The position numbers and the translations under genes were made by a program. From Microbacterium sp. cf046 (GTDB lineage Bacteria; Actinomycetota; Actinomycetes; Actinomycetales; Microbacteriaceae), in assembly GCF_900114345.1 (NCBI RefSeq), contig NZ_FOZJ01000002.1:682001-746000 (forward strand): a DNA stretch of 64,000 nucleotides, in the 5' to 3' direction. The notes under the pieces are model-generated. The model saw only the letters and a program-made list of their open reading frames with translations. It was not told the DNA's origin and did not search any database. Below, piece by piece: positions 49,539-59,546 of the stretch (the stretch's first letter is position 1; each line of letters begins with the position of its first letter).

Positions 49539-49588
49539 CCGAGACTGCGGGTGTCCGCCACGCTCTCGGGGCGCGGATGCAGTCTCGG
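49539..49588. repeat. Nested inverted repeat next to the rnpB 3' end
   Basis: CCGAGACTGC (49539-49548) and GCAGTCTCGG (49579-49588) are perfect 10-base arms. The 30 bases between contain a CTCTCGGGG that could pair with CCACGCTC-type sequence. Another CGAGAC/CGAGAG surrounds it. It could terminate rnpB or be a copy of a dispersed intergenic element. Confidence 0.5.
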
Positions 49589-49600
49589 TGGCACGAGAGG

Positions 49601-49976
49601 GCGAATGGGCCGGCCTGTACGCCGGGTTCTGTCCGGGGGCCGAAGCCCCGTGGACGGTCATCTCTCTCGGCGACACGTTGCCGTGCCGCTCCAGCGGCCT
49701 ACCCGAGGACTCGGCGAGCCGCGTCAACATCCTCTGTCTGGCCTTGCTCCGGGCGAGGTTTACCTTGCGGGTCGTGTCACCACGACCCCGGTGGTCTCTT
49801 ACACCGCCGTTTCACCCTTACCCCGGCCGAAGCCGAGGCGGTCTGTTCTCTGTGGCACTGTCTCGCGGATCGCTCCGGGTGGGTGTTACCCACCGCCCTG
49901 CCCTGTGGAGCCCGGACGTTCCTCGGCGCTGCGCGGCGAACCGCGAGCGACGCGACCGTCCAGCCGACCCATTCGC
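49601..49976 (-). ncRNA. rnpB: RNase P RNA, type A
   Basis: The minus strand reads as a bacterial RNase P RNA of about 376 bases. The ends pair as helix P1 (GCGAATGGGTCGG with CCGGCCCATTCGC). Near the 5' end are GAGGAACGTCCGGGCTCCAC and AGGGCAGG. The middle holds GGGTGAAACGGCGGTGTAAG and AAACCTCGCCCGGAGCAAG. The 3' part has AGAGAGATGACCG and ACAGAACCCGGCGTACAGG. These are the universal cores of the type A molecule, whose RNA cleaves 5' leaders from pre-tRNA. Confidence 0.96.
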
Positions 49977-50027
49977 GGAGCCGAGTCTAGTCTCGCGGCC
50001 TGAACGCGGCCGGCGCGATGAGCCCGG

Positions 50028-51761
50028 TCAGTCCTTCTCCGCGCTCTCGGAGATGCGCAGCTCCAGCGGGAAGTCGATCGGGAAGTCGCCGAACAGAAGG
50101 CGCCCGGCCGCGGCCGCCGCCTCGCGCACCGCGCTTGCGGCCGCCTCCGCGTGCTCCTCGGGGGCATGGACGATCACCTCGTCGTGAAGGAAGAACGCCA
50201 GGTGCGGACGCGTCGAGAAGATCGGACCGGAGCGCGGCGCGGCATCCGCGTCGCCGACCGGCGCGATGGCGGCCAGTCGGCCGCGCAGATCGGCCATCCA
50301 GGCGAGCGCCCATTCCGCCGCCGTGCCCTGCACGACGAAGTTCCGCGTGAATCTGCCCCGATCGCGCGCCCATCGGCGGGCCCGGGTCTCGTCGACCCCG
50401 GATGCGTCCACATCGCTCGCGCGCGACTGCGCCTCGTGCCACGTGGAGGACGGCGGGGGCGAGCTGCGGCCCAGCCAGGTCGAGACGACACCGCCGTTCT
50501 CGCCGGTCCGCGCGGCGTCGTCCACGAGCGCCATCGCGCGGGGGAAGGTGCGCCGAAGCCCGGGAACGAGCCGTCCGCTGTCACCGGTGGTCGCGCCGTA
50601 CATCGCGCCGAGCATCGCGATCTTGGCCTCGGAGCGCAGCGCGACCGCGCCCGTCTCGACGATCCCGGCGTAGAGATCCTTTCCCCGGGCCGCATCGGCC
50701 AAGGCCTCGTCGCGAGCCATCGCGGCGAGCACTCGCGGCTCCAGCTGCGCCACATCGGCGATCACCAGCCGCCAGCCGGGGTCGGCCCGCACTGCCGCGC
50801 GCAGCTGACGAGGAAGCTGCAGCGCGCCGCCGCCGGACGAGGCCCACCTTCCCGTCACGACGCCACCGGGGACGTACACGGGCCGGAATCGACCCTCGTG
50901 CACCCATTCGGCCAGCCATGCCCACCCGTTCGCAGACACCAGTCGCGACAGCTTCTTGTACTCGAGAAGGGGTTCGATGACGGGATGCCGATATTCGGCG
51001 AGCTCCCACCTGCTGGTGGATTCGACCAGGATGCCCGCTCGATGCAGCGAGCGCAGCAGCTTGGGCTGGGAATCCAGGCTTGCGACCGGGTCGCCGAGCG
51101 CGGCCCGCACCCTGGCTGCCGCGTCTTCGAGCTTCTCGGGCGTGCCGCCTCCCACGGGTCGCCGGCCCAGCACGTCGGTGAGGATCGCATCGTGGGTCGG
51201 TGCATCCCACGGCAGCCCGGCGGCGCGCAGCTCCACCGCGATGAGGGCGCCGGCCGATTCGGCGGCCGCGAGCAGGCGGAGCCGCCCGGGATCCTCCGAT
51301 CCGTCGATCGCCTCGCGCTGGCGCGCGAACTCGGCGACGGCTTCATCGACATCCTCGGGTGGGCCGCTCGGCTCATCCTCGGATGAGCCGAGCTCGAACA
51401 GGGCGGGTGCGGACTCGGCGCCTGCGACGAAGGGTGCCGCGTCCCAGGCGGAGGCGACCCGCACCGGCGCATGCGCGGCGACCAGCTCGGAGTCGCGGAG
51501 GATCGCGTGACACAGGCGCAGGTCATGGCATCGACCGATGCGCACGCCGGCGGCGAGCAGGTCGGCGTACCACCGCGGAGCGTCACTCCACACCCAGCGC
51601 ACCGCTGCCGCGGTCTCGAGCGCTCCGACCCAGGCGGGCAGATCAGGGACGGGAAGGGTCATCCGGTCGAGTTCGGCACCGTCTGCGCCGAGCGTGACGG
51701 CCGTGACGCGCCCCTCGACCCGGCCGAGGACGACCCAGCTCGCGCCGTCAGTCCTGTCCAC
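50028..51761 (-). CDS. Short family A DNA polymerase (exonuclease/polymerase type)
   Basis: The 577-residue protein has family A polymerase motifs: A near 332 (IADVAQLEPRVLAAMA), B near 382 (SEAKIAMLGAMYGATTG) and C near 525 (FFLHDEVIVHAP). The N-terminal 200 residues replace the 3'-5' exonuclease region, and I cannot find the usual DxE/Dx3D exonuclease acids. There is no 5' nuclease domain, so this is not the replicative PolI. GTG 51761 overlaps the RNase H gene by 14 bases. Similar short polymerases are annotated as bifunctional 3'-5' exonuclease/DNA polymerase in Microbacteriaceae. Confidence 0.82.
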   Translation of the reverse strand: MDRTDGASWVVLGRVEGRVTAVTLGADGAELDRMTLPVPDLPAWVGALETAAAVRWVWSDAPRWYADLLAAGVRIGRCHDLRLCHAILRDSELVAAHAPVRVASAWDAAPFVAGAESAPALFELGSSEDEPSGPPEDVDEAVAEFARQREAIDGSEDPGRLRLLAAAESAGALIAVELRAAGLPWDAPTHDAILTDVLGRRPVGGGTPEKLEDAAARVRAALGDPVASLDSQPKLLRSLHRAGILVESTSRWELAEYRHPVIEPLLEYKKLSRLVSANGWAWLAEWVHEGRFRPVYVPGGVVTGRWASSGGGALQLPRQLRAAVRADPGWRLVIADVAQLEPRVLAAMARDEALADAARGKDLYAGIVETGAVALRSEAKIAMLGAMYGATTGDSGRLVPGLRRTFPRAMALVDDAARTGENGGVVSTWLGRSSPPPSSTWHEAQSRASDVDASGVDETRARRWARDRGRFTRNFVVQGTAAEWALAWMADLRGRLAAIAPVGDADAAPRSGPIFSTRPHLAFFLHDEVIVHAPEEHAEAAASAVREAAAAAGRLLFGDFPIDFPLELRISESAEKD

Positions 51762-52191
51762 CGTCGAGGTCCCGGCGGAAGCTCTCTCGTCGATCCATGG
51801 ACTCGTTGGCGGCAGCATCCGCGCGCTTGTTCTCGAGTCTCGGCACCCACTCGAACGAGACATCACGGCCTTCGATGAGCGTTCTCGCCTTCGCCGCCAG
51901 CTGCTGCATGTCGGGGTGTTTGATCTTCCACCGCCCGGTCATCTGCTCGACGATGAGCTTCGAGTCCAGCCGTACGTGGACGGATGCCGCCGGGTCGAGC
52001 TGGACCGCGGCATCGAGTCCCGCGATCAGGCCGCTGTACTCCGCGACGTTGTTGCTGGCGACGCCGACGTACACGCCGATCTCGCTGAGCACGGCACCGG
52101 ACGCATCGTCGATCACGACCGCTCCCCCGGCGGCGATCCCGGGATTGCCGCGCGAGCCCCCGTCCGCTTCGACGACCAGGCGCCGGGTCAC
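51748..52191 (-). CDS. rnhA: RNase HI family protein
   Basis: The 147-residue protein is a stand-alone RNase HI fold with the catalytic acids in VVEADGGSRGNPG (Asp10), NNVAEYSGLIAGL (Glu), RLDSKLIVEQM (Asp) and NKRADAAANESMD (Asp). It should cut RNA in RNA-DNA hybrids. GTG 52191 overlaps the upstream zinc-ribbon gene by 4 bases and the downstream polymerase start by 14 bases. In M. tuberculosis the same order, zinc-ribbon Rv2229c then RNase H Rv2228c, is seen, but with a phosphatase domain fused instead of a polymerase following. Confidence 0.9.
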   Translation of the reverse strand: MTRRLVVEADGGSRGNPGIAAGGAVVIDDASGAVLSEIGVYVGVASNNVAEYSGLIAGLDAAVQLDPAASVHVRLDSKLIVEQMTGRWKIKHPDMQQLAAKARTLIEGRDVSFEWVPRLENKRADAAANESMDRRESFRRDLDGGQD

Positions 52192-52919
52192 AGACCGGAT
52201 TCCTCCGTGCGGACCAGGATGCAGCCGCATTCGGGGCAGGTGACGACGGCGTCCTCGGCAGCGAGGCGGACGGTCTGCATGTCGGTGCCGGCGAGCACCA
52301 TCCGGCATCCCTCGCACGTGCCACGGCGCAGCAGGGCGGCTCCTGAGCTGCGCGCAGCGACGCGTTCGTAGTACGCGAGCAGATCCGCTGCGATGATGCC
52401 GGCCACGGCCGACCTGTCCCGTGTCGCGCCCTCGAACGCTGTGGTCGCCTCGGCGACGACGCGCTTGGCTTCGGCGCTGAGCGCAGCCCCCTCGGCATTG
52501 GTCTCCGCGATCAGCGCCTCCTGCTCGGCGACGGCGGAATCGGCCGCTTCGAGACGCTCCATGATCTCGAGCTCGGCATCCTCGAGGTCGCTCTTGCGAC
52601 GCGCGAGCGATCCCAGCTCGCTCTCCAGACCCTGGGCCTCCTTCACGTTGCTCGTCGATGCGAGCCGCTCGGTGTCCCGGGTGCGGCGTGCGTCGACCAG
52701 GGCCACATCGGACTCGACGCGCGACAGGTCCGCGCGCAGATCATCGCGCACTCCGAGGCGTGTGGTGAGCTCCTGCGCGAGCTCATGGCGGCGCGCGATC
52801 AGCGCCTGGACGCGCTCGGCCTGCGGGGGGTTGCGGCGCGCGGCGTCCGCCTTGCGGATGCGGGTGTCCAGGTCGGCGACCTCGAGGAGTCGGCGCTGAT
52901 CCGAGGGGGTGGCGTTCAC
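52188..52919 (-). CDS. Coiled-coil C4 zinc-ribbon protein
   Basis: The 243-residue protein is a long helical hairpin (about 1-185, rich in Glu, Arg, Ala and Leu) followed by a zinc ribbon with GTCEGCRMVLAG and VTCPECGCILVR. It corresponds to the Rv2229c/CdsZ family; CdsZ of Streptomyces is reported to be important in cell division and chromosome segregation, but this specific role is inference here. GTG 52919 has TAGGTT 7 bases upstream. It heads a three-gene overlapping operon with RNase H and the polymerase. Confidence 0.88.
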   Translation of the reverse strand: MNATPSDQRRLLEVADLDTRIRKADAARRNPPQAERVQALIARRHELAQELTTRLGVRDDLRADLSRVESDVALVDARRTRDTERLASTSNVKEAQGLESELGSLARRKSDLEDAELEIMERLEAADSAVAEQEALIAETNAEGAALSAEAKRVVAEATTAFEGATRDRSAVAGIIAADLLAYYERVAARSSGAALLRRGTCEGCRMVLAGTDMQTVRLAAEDAVVTCPECGCILVRTEESGL

Positions 52920-52926
52920 GCGTCCC

Positions 52927-52932
52927 AACCTA
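52927..52932 (-). promoter_or_regulatory. Predicted -10 box (TAGGTT) of the zinc-ribbon operon, leaderless type
   Basis: TAGGTT lies 7 bases before GTG 52919 on the minus strand, 28 bases after tRNA-Val(TAC). Confidence 0.4.
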
Positions 52933-52960
52933 CCTCGCGTGATCCGGTGGCCGGATGCGG

Positions 52961-53033
52961 TGGGCCCTGCCGGGATCGAACCGACGACATCCACGGTGTA
53001 AACGTGGCGCTCTACCAGCTGAGCTAAAGGCCC
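52961..53033 (-). tRNA. tRNA-Val(TAC)
   Basis: The acceptor arms GGGCCTT and AGGGCCC pair with one G-U. The anticodon stem CCACG/CGTGG encloses loop TTTACAC with anticodon TAC. The D arm AGCTCAGCTGGTAGAGC and T loop GGTTCGATCCC are standard. CCA is not fully encoded. It is a third valine isoacceptor in this window. Confidence 0.95.
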
Positions 53034-53087
53034 CTCGGGTCCGAGTCTAGAGCCACCGCATCGGCGTCGCGCGGGCCGGGGACTCGC

Positions 53088-53184
53088 TAGGCTGAGTGAC
53101 GGTGCATTGTGCATGGCGAACAAAGCCTGCGCCGCATCGCATGCGATTACCTGGCACGATCTGCCAGACGACGAAAGGTCTTCC
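53088..53184 (+). promoter_or_regulatory. Leader region of aceE with -10 box and dyads
   Basis: TAGGCT at 53088-53093 is a probable -10 box, giving a leader of about 85 bases. The leader holds a perfect 12-base palindrome ATCGCATGCGAT (53136-53147) and an inverted repeat CTGGCA-N5-TGCCAG (53151-53167). The aceE frame is open through it, but GTG 53185, after AAAGG, is the better start. Confidence 0.4.
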
Positions 53185-55911
<2,727 letters not shown>

Positions 55912-55919
55912 CCGCAGGA

Positions 55920-57137
55920 ATGGTCTCCCGTCCCGCTCAGATGGACAAGCCCGAAACGCTCGCCTGGCTGCGGCGGATCTCGGGCGATCTGGCGAGCGCG
56001 ACGATCAAGCGTCTCGAGGACACCCTCCCCTGGTACGCGGAGATGCCGCCGGCCAGGCGTTCGGCGGTCGGACTGGTCGCCCAGGCCGGCATCTCGTCGT
56101 TCATCCAGTGGTACGACGACCCGACGTCGACGCCCTGGATCGCCGCCGACATTTTCGCCGCCGCGCCCCGTGAGCTGTTGCGCAGCGTCAGCCTGACGCA
56201 GACCCTCCAGCTCATCCGCGTCACGGTCGAAGTCACCGAGGAGCGGCTCGTCGGCAAGGGCGACGACCTCCGCGAAGGCATCCTGCTCTACTCCCGAGAT
56301 GTCGCCTTCGCCGCCGCGGATGTGTATGCCCGGGCCGCCGAGGCGAGGGGCCTGTGGGACGCGCGTCTCGAGGCCCTGGTGGTTGATTCGATCCTGACCG
56401 GAGAGGCCGACGAGGAGTTGCCGAGCCGCATCGCCGCCCTCGGATGGCACGGCCACGGCGAGGTCGCGGTCCTGGTCGGGACGACTCCCCCGCTGTTCGA
56501 CGTCGATCAGCTGCGCCGGAGCGCCCGCAAGCTCGGCGTCGACGTGCTGATCGGAGTGCAGGGTTCCCGTCTCGTCCTCGTTCTCGGCCGTGCTGAGCTG
56601 CCCGGCCGGACCGACGACGAACCCGAGCTGCCGTTCCCCGAGATCGCCAAGCGCCTCGAGCCCGGCTTCGGGCCCGGCTATCTCGTGCTCGGTCCGGCTG
56701 TGCCGGCCCTGGTCGATGCGAGTCAGAGCGCCCGCGCCTCCCTCGCGGGCTTCGCCGTCGCGCGCGCCTGGCGCAACGCGCCACGACCCGTCGAGGCAGA
56801 CGACCTCCTTCCGGAGCGGGCACTGGCCGGCGACCCGCTCGCGAAGCAGACCCTCGTCGAGCGCATCTACCGTCCACTCCAGTCGCACAGCGCCGACCTG
56901 GTCACCACGCTGTGGAGCTATCTCGACAACGGACGATCCCTCGAGGCAACGGCGCGCGAGCTGTTCGTGCATCCGAACACCGTCCGCTACCGCCTCAAGC
57001 GCGTCTCGGACGTCATCGGATGGGACGCGACCGGCCCGCGCGAAGCACTCATCCTTCAGACTGCGCTCATCCTCGGCTCCATCGGCACCGACTCGACGCG
57101 CAGGAGACTCCCGTCCGCGCGACGCGCGACGCCGTGA
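55920..57137 (+). CDS. fasR: PucR-type helix-turn-helix regulator, FasR-like
   Basis: The 405-residue protein has a long N-terminal sensory region and a C-terminal PucR helix-turn-helix with LWSYLDNGRSLEATARELFV and HPNTVRYRLKRVSDVIGWD. Its position between aceE and fabD matches Rv2242 and Streptomyces FasR, which activates the fabDHPF operon. The start is uncertain: ATG 55920 has AGGA too close, and ATG 55941 lacks a ribosome site. It probably shares the aceE transcript and controls the next four genes. Confidence 0.85.
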   Translation: MVSRPAQMDKPETLAWLRRISGDLASATIKRLEDTLPWYAEMPPARRSAVGLVAQAGISSFIQWYDDPTSTPWIAADIFAAAPRELLRSVSLTQTLQLIRVTVEVTEERLVGKGDDLREGILLYSRDVAFAAADVYARAAEARGLWDARLEALVVDSILTGEADEELPSRIAALGWHGHGEVAVLVGTTPPLFDVDQLRRSARKLGVDVLIGVQGSRLVLVLGRAELPGRTDDEPELPFPEIAKRLEPGFGPGYLVLGPAVPALVDASQSARASLAGFAVARAWRNAPRPVEADDLLPERALAGDPLAKQTLVERIYRPLQSHSADLVTTLWSYLDNGRSLEATARELFVHPNTVRYRLKRVSDVIGWDATGPREALILQTALILGSIGTDSTRRRLPSARRATP

Positions 57138-57160
57138 TCATGTACGGCGCGCACAAAGGC

Positions 57161-57180
57161 TGTGACGATTCTTGTGACGA
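57161..57180 (+). promoter_or_regulatory. Direct repeat TGTGACGA, candidate FasR operator
   Basis: TGTGACGA occurs at 57161-57168 and 57173-57180, 12 bases apart (about one helical turn), 40-60 bases before the fabD start. A dimeric activator could bind here; no experimental motif is known to me. Confidence 0.35.
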
Positions 57181-57210
57181 GATCGCCAGAAGCCGTCGAC
57201 TGATCCTTGG

Positions 57211-57216
57211 CAGGAT
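57211..57216 (+). promoter_or_regulatory. Predicted -10 box (CAGGAT) of the fab operon, leaderless type
   Basis: CAGGAT is separated by GGGAAG, 6 bases, from GTG 57223. The first T of the consensus is C, compatible with a promoter needing an activator. Confidence 0.35.
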
Positions 57217-57222
57217 GGGAAG

Positions 57223-58137
57223 GTGATCATCGCCGTCTTCCCCGGGCAGGGTTCGCAGACCCCTGGGTTCCTCGCCCCCTGGCTGCAGCTCGACGGCGCA
57301 GCCGACCGTCTTGCGGCCTACTCCGAATGGTCGGGTGTGGACCTGATCGCGGCCGGAACGGAGTGGGACGCGGACCGGATTCGGGACACCCAGGTCGCGC
57401 AGCCGCTGATCGTGGCCGCGAGCCTGCTCTCGTGGGGAGCGCTCGGCGATCGCAGCCGCATCGCCGGGGTGGCGGGTCATTCCGTCGGAGAGTTCGCCGC
57501 GGCCGCCGCAGCGGGCGTGCTCACCGAGGAGGACGCGCTTCGACTCGTCGGCATCCGCGGCCGCGCGATGGCGCAGGCGGCGGCAGCCGAGCGGACCGGA
57601 ATGAGCGCAATCATCGGCGGGGATGAGGCGGCCAACGTCGCCCGACTGGACGAGCTCGGCCTCACTCCCGCGAACTACAACGGCGGCGGCCAGCTCGTCG
57701 CCGCGGGCGCCCTGGACGCCCTTCAGACGCTTGCTGCCGAGCCGCCTGCCGGGACCCGGGTGATCCCCCTGCAGGTCGCCGGCGCCTTCCACACCCGATA
57801 CATGGGCTCCGCCGTGGACGCCCTCCGGCAGGCTGCCGCGACCGTCGCCCCCGCCGATCCAGCCGTGACGATCTGGTCGAACTCGGACGGTTCCGGCGTC
57901 GCCGCAGGCGCCGAGTTCCTCGACCTGCTCGTGGACCAGGTGGCCTCGCCGGTGCGATGGGACCTCTGCATGGCGTCCTTCGGGGCGGACGGCGTCACCG
58001 GCATCGTCGAGCTCTCCCCCGCAGGCACGCTCGTCGGCCTCGCCAAGCGCGCGCTTCGCGGCGTGCCGAGCGTCGCGGTCAAGACGCCCGATGATCTTCC
58101 TGCCGCACAGTCGCTCCTGAGCGGCGTCGACGCATGA
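57223..58137 (+). CDS. fabD: Malonyl-CoA:ACP transacylase
   Basis: The 304-residue enzyme moves malonyl groups from CoA to ACP. The start VFPGQGSQTPG and the nucleophile elbow GHSVGEF (Ser87) are visible, and the catalytic His lies in VAGAFHTRYM near 188. It is first in a fabD-fabH-acpP-fabF operon of type II fatty acid synthesis. Confidence 0.95.
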   Translation: MIIAVFPGQGSQTPGFLAPWLQLDGAADRLAAYSEWSGVDLIAAGTEWDADRIRDTQVAQPLIVAASLLSWGALGDRSRIAGVAGHSVGEFAAAAAAGVLTEEDALRLVGIRGRAMAQAAAAERTGMSAIIGGDEAANVARLDELGLTPANYNGGGQLVAAGALDALQTLAAEPPAGTRVIPLQVAGAFHTRYMGSAVDALRQAAATVAPADPAVTIWSNSDGSGVAAGAEFLDLLVDQVASPVRWDLCMASFGADGVTGIVELSPAGTLVGLAKRALRGVPSVAVKTPDDLPAAQSLLSGVDA

Positions 58138-58150
58138 CCGGAGACACCGA

Positions 58151-59152
58151 ATGACTCGCATGCTGATCCAGCCGACCGGGCCCGCCCACACGCGCATCTA
58201 CTCCTATGGCGCCGCGCGAGGTGAGGTGTTCGTCCCCAACGACGACCTCATCGGTCCGATCGACTCGAGCGACGAGTGGATCCGGCAGCGGACGGGCATC
58301 GTCACACGCACACGCGCACTTCCTGAGACCACGGCCATCGAACTGGCGACGGATGCGGCCGCCGAGGCGATCGCACGTTCGGGCATCGAGCCGCAGCAGG
58401 TCGACGCGGTGATCGTCGCGACGATCAGCAACCCCAAGCAGACGCCCTCGGTCTCGGCGATCGTGGCCGACCGCATCGGCGCCAATCCCGCCGCGGCATA
58501 CGACCTCAATGCCGCCTGCGCCGGCTTCGCCTACGGCGTGACGCAGGCGGACGCCCTGATCCGCGCCGGCGCCGCGAACTACGTCGTGGTGGTCGGCGCC
58601 GAGAAGCTCAGCGACGTCGTGGACCCCGCAGACCGGAGCATCTCGTTCCTGCTCGGCGACGGCGCCGGCGCCGTGGTGATCGGTCCCAGCGACACGCCCG
58701 GCATCGGGCCGACGGTATGGGGTTCGGACGGATCCAAGGCCGACGCGGTCGGCATGAACCACACGCTCAACGAGTTCCGCTACGGCCAGGCGCCGTGGCC
58801 GACCCTGCGGCAGGAGGGCCCGACCGTTTTCCGCTGGGCCGTCTGGGAGATGGTCAAGGTCGCACGTCAGGCGCTCGAAGCCGCGGGCGTCGAGGCATCC
58901 GACCTGGCCGCGTTCGTCCCGCACCAGGCGAACATGCGGATCATCGACGAGTTCGCCAAGCAGCTCGGCCTGCCCGAAACGGTCGTGATCGGCCGCGACA
59001 TCGAGACCACCGGCAACACGTCTGCGGCATCCATCCCCCTCGCGACGCACCGATTGCTCGAGGAGCACCCGGAGCTGAGCGGCGGACTCGCGCTGCAGAT
59101 CGGCTTCGGTGCCGGGCTGGTGTTCGGCGCGCAGGTCGTCGTCCTGCCCTGA
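58151..59152 (+). CDS. fabH: 3-oxoacyl-ACP synthase III
   Basis: The 333-residue condensing enzyme starts each fatty acid chain from an acyl-CoA and malonyl-ACP. Its triad is complete: Cys123 (LNAACAGFAYG), His in VPHQANMRII and Asn in TTGNTSAASIP. The ATG is preceded by GGAGACACCGA and lies 13 bases after fabD. The primer preference, straight or branched, cannot be read off. Confidence 0.95.
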   Translation: MTRMLIQPTGPAHTRIYSYGAARGEVFVPNDDLIGPIDSSDEWIRQRTGIVTRTRALPETTAIELATDAAAEAIARSGIEPQQVDAVIVATISNPKQTPSVSAIVADRIGANPAAAYDLNAACAGFAYGVTQADALIRAGAANYVVVVGAEKLSDVVDPADRSISFLLGDGAGAVVIGPSDTPGIGPTVWGSDGSKADAVGMNHTLNEFRYGQAPWPTLRQEGPTVFRWAVWEMVKVARQALEAAGVEASDLAAFVPHQANMRIIDEFAKQLGLPETVVIGRDIETTGNTSAASIPLATHRLLEEHPELSGGLALQIGFGAGLVFGAQVVVLP

Positions 59153-59171
59153 AGCAGACGACCCCCGACTC

Positions 59172-59177
59172 TAGACT
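59172..59177 (+). promoter_or_regulatory. Predicted internal -10 box (TAGACT) before acpP
   Basis: TAGACT lies in the 67-base gap between fabH and acpP. The leader would end in CAGGAGAAACC before ATG 59220. An extra promoter would help the high demand for ACP. Confidence 0.4.
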
Positions 59178-59219
59178 GAACAGGGCCCGACGGGCCACCC
59201 CCGAAGAACAGGAGAAACC

Positions 59220-59468
59220 ATGGCATTCAGCAACGACGAGGTCCTCGCGGGACTCGCCGAGCTCATCACGGACGAGACCGGGATCTCGGCCGACGAGGTC
59301 GCCCTCGAGAAGTCGTTCACCGATGACCTCGACATCGACTCGATCTCGATGATGACGATCGTCGTCAATGCCGAGGAGAAGTTCGGCGTCACGATCCCCG
59401 ACGACGAGGTCAAGAACCTCAAGACCGTCGGCGACGCCGTCACCTTCATCACGTCGAACCAGGCGTGA
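59220..59468 (+). CDS. acpP: Acyl carrier protein
   Basis: The 82-residue acidic protein carries the growing acyl chain on a phosphopantetheine arm. The attachment serine is Ser41 in DLDIDSISMMT, where Ile replaces the usual Leu after the serine. A ribosome site AGGAG lies 8 bases upstream. A strong hairpin follows the stop. Confidence 0.96.
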   Translation: MAFSNDEVLAGLAELITDETGISADEVALEKSFTDDLDIDSISMMTIVVNAEEKFGVTIPDDEVKNLKTVGDAVTFITSNQA

Positions 59469-59475
59469 GCGCACT

Positions 59476-59503
59476 CCGGTGGGGGCCGGTCGGCCCCCAC
59501 CGG
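59476..59503 (+). terminator. Strong hairpin between acpP and fabF (attenuator)
   Basis: CCGGTGGGGGCCG and CGGCCCCCACCGG form a 12-13-bp perfect stem with a tiny loop, 7 bases after the acpP stop. No T run follows, so it may act as a partial terminator or a 3' barrier that stabilises acpP mRNA, leaving fabF 44 bases on with less expression. Confidence 0.6.
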
Positions 59504-59546
59504 CACACCGCGTAACCGTCGGCATCAGACACAAGGACTCCCGCAT

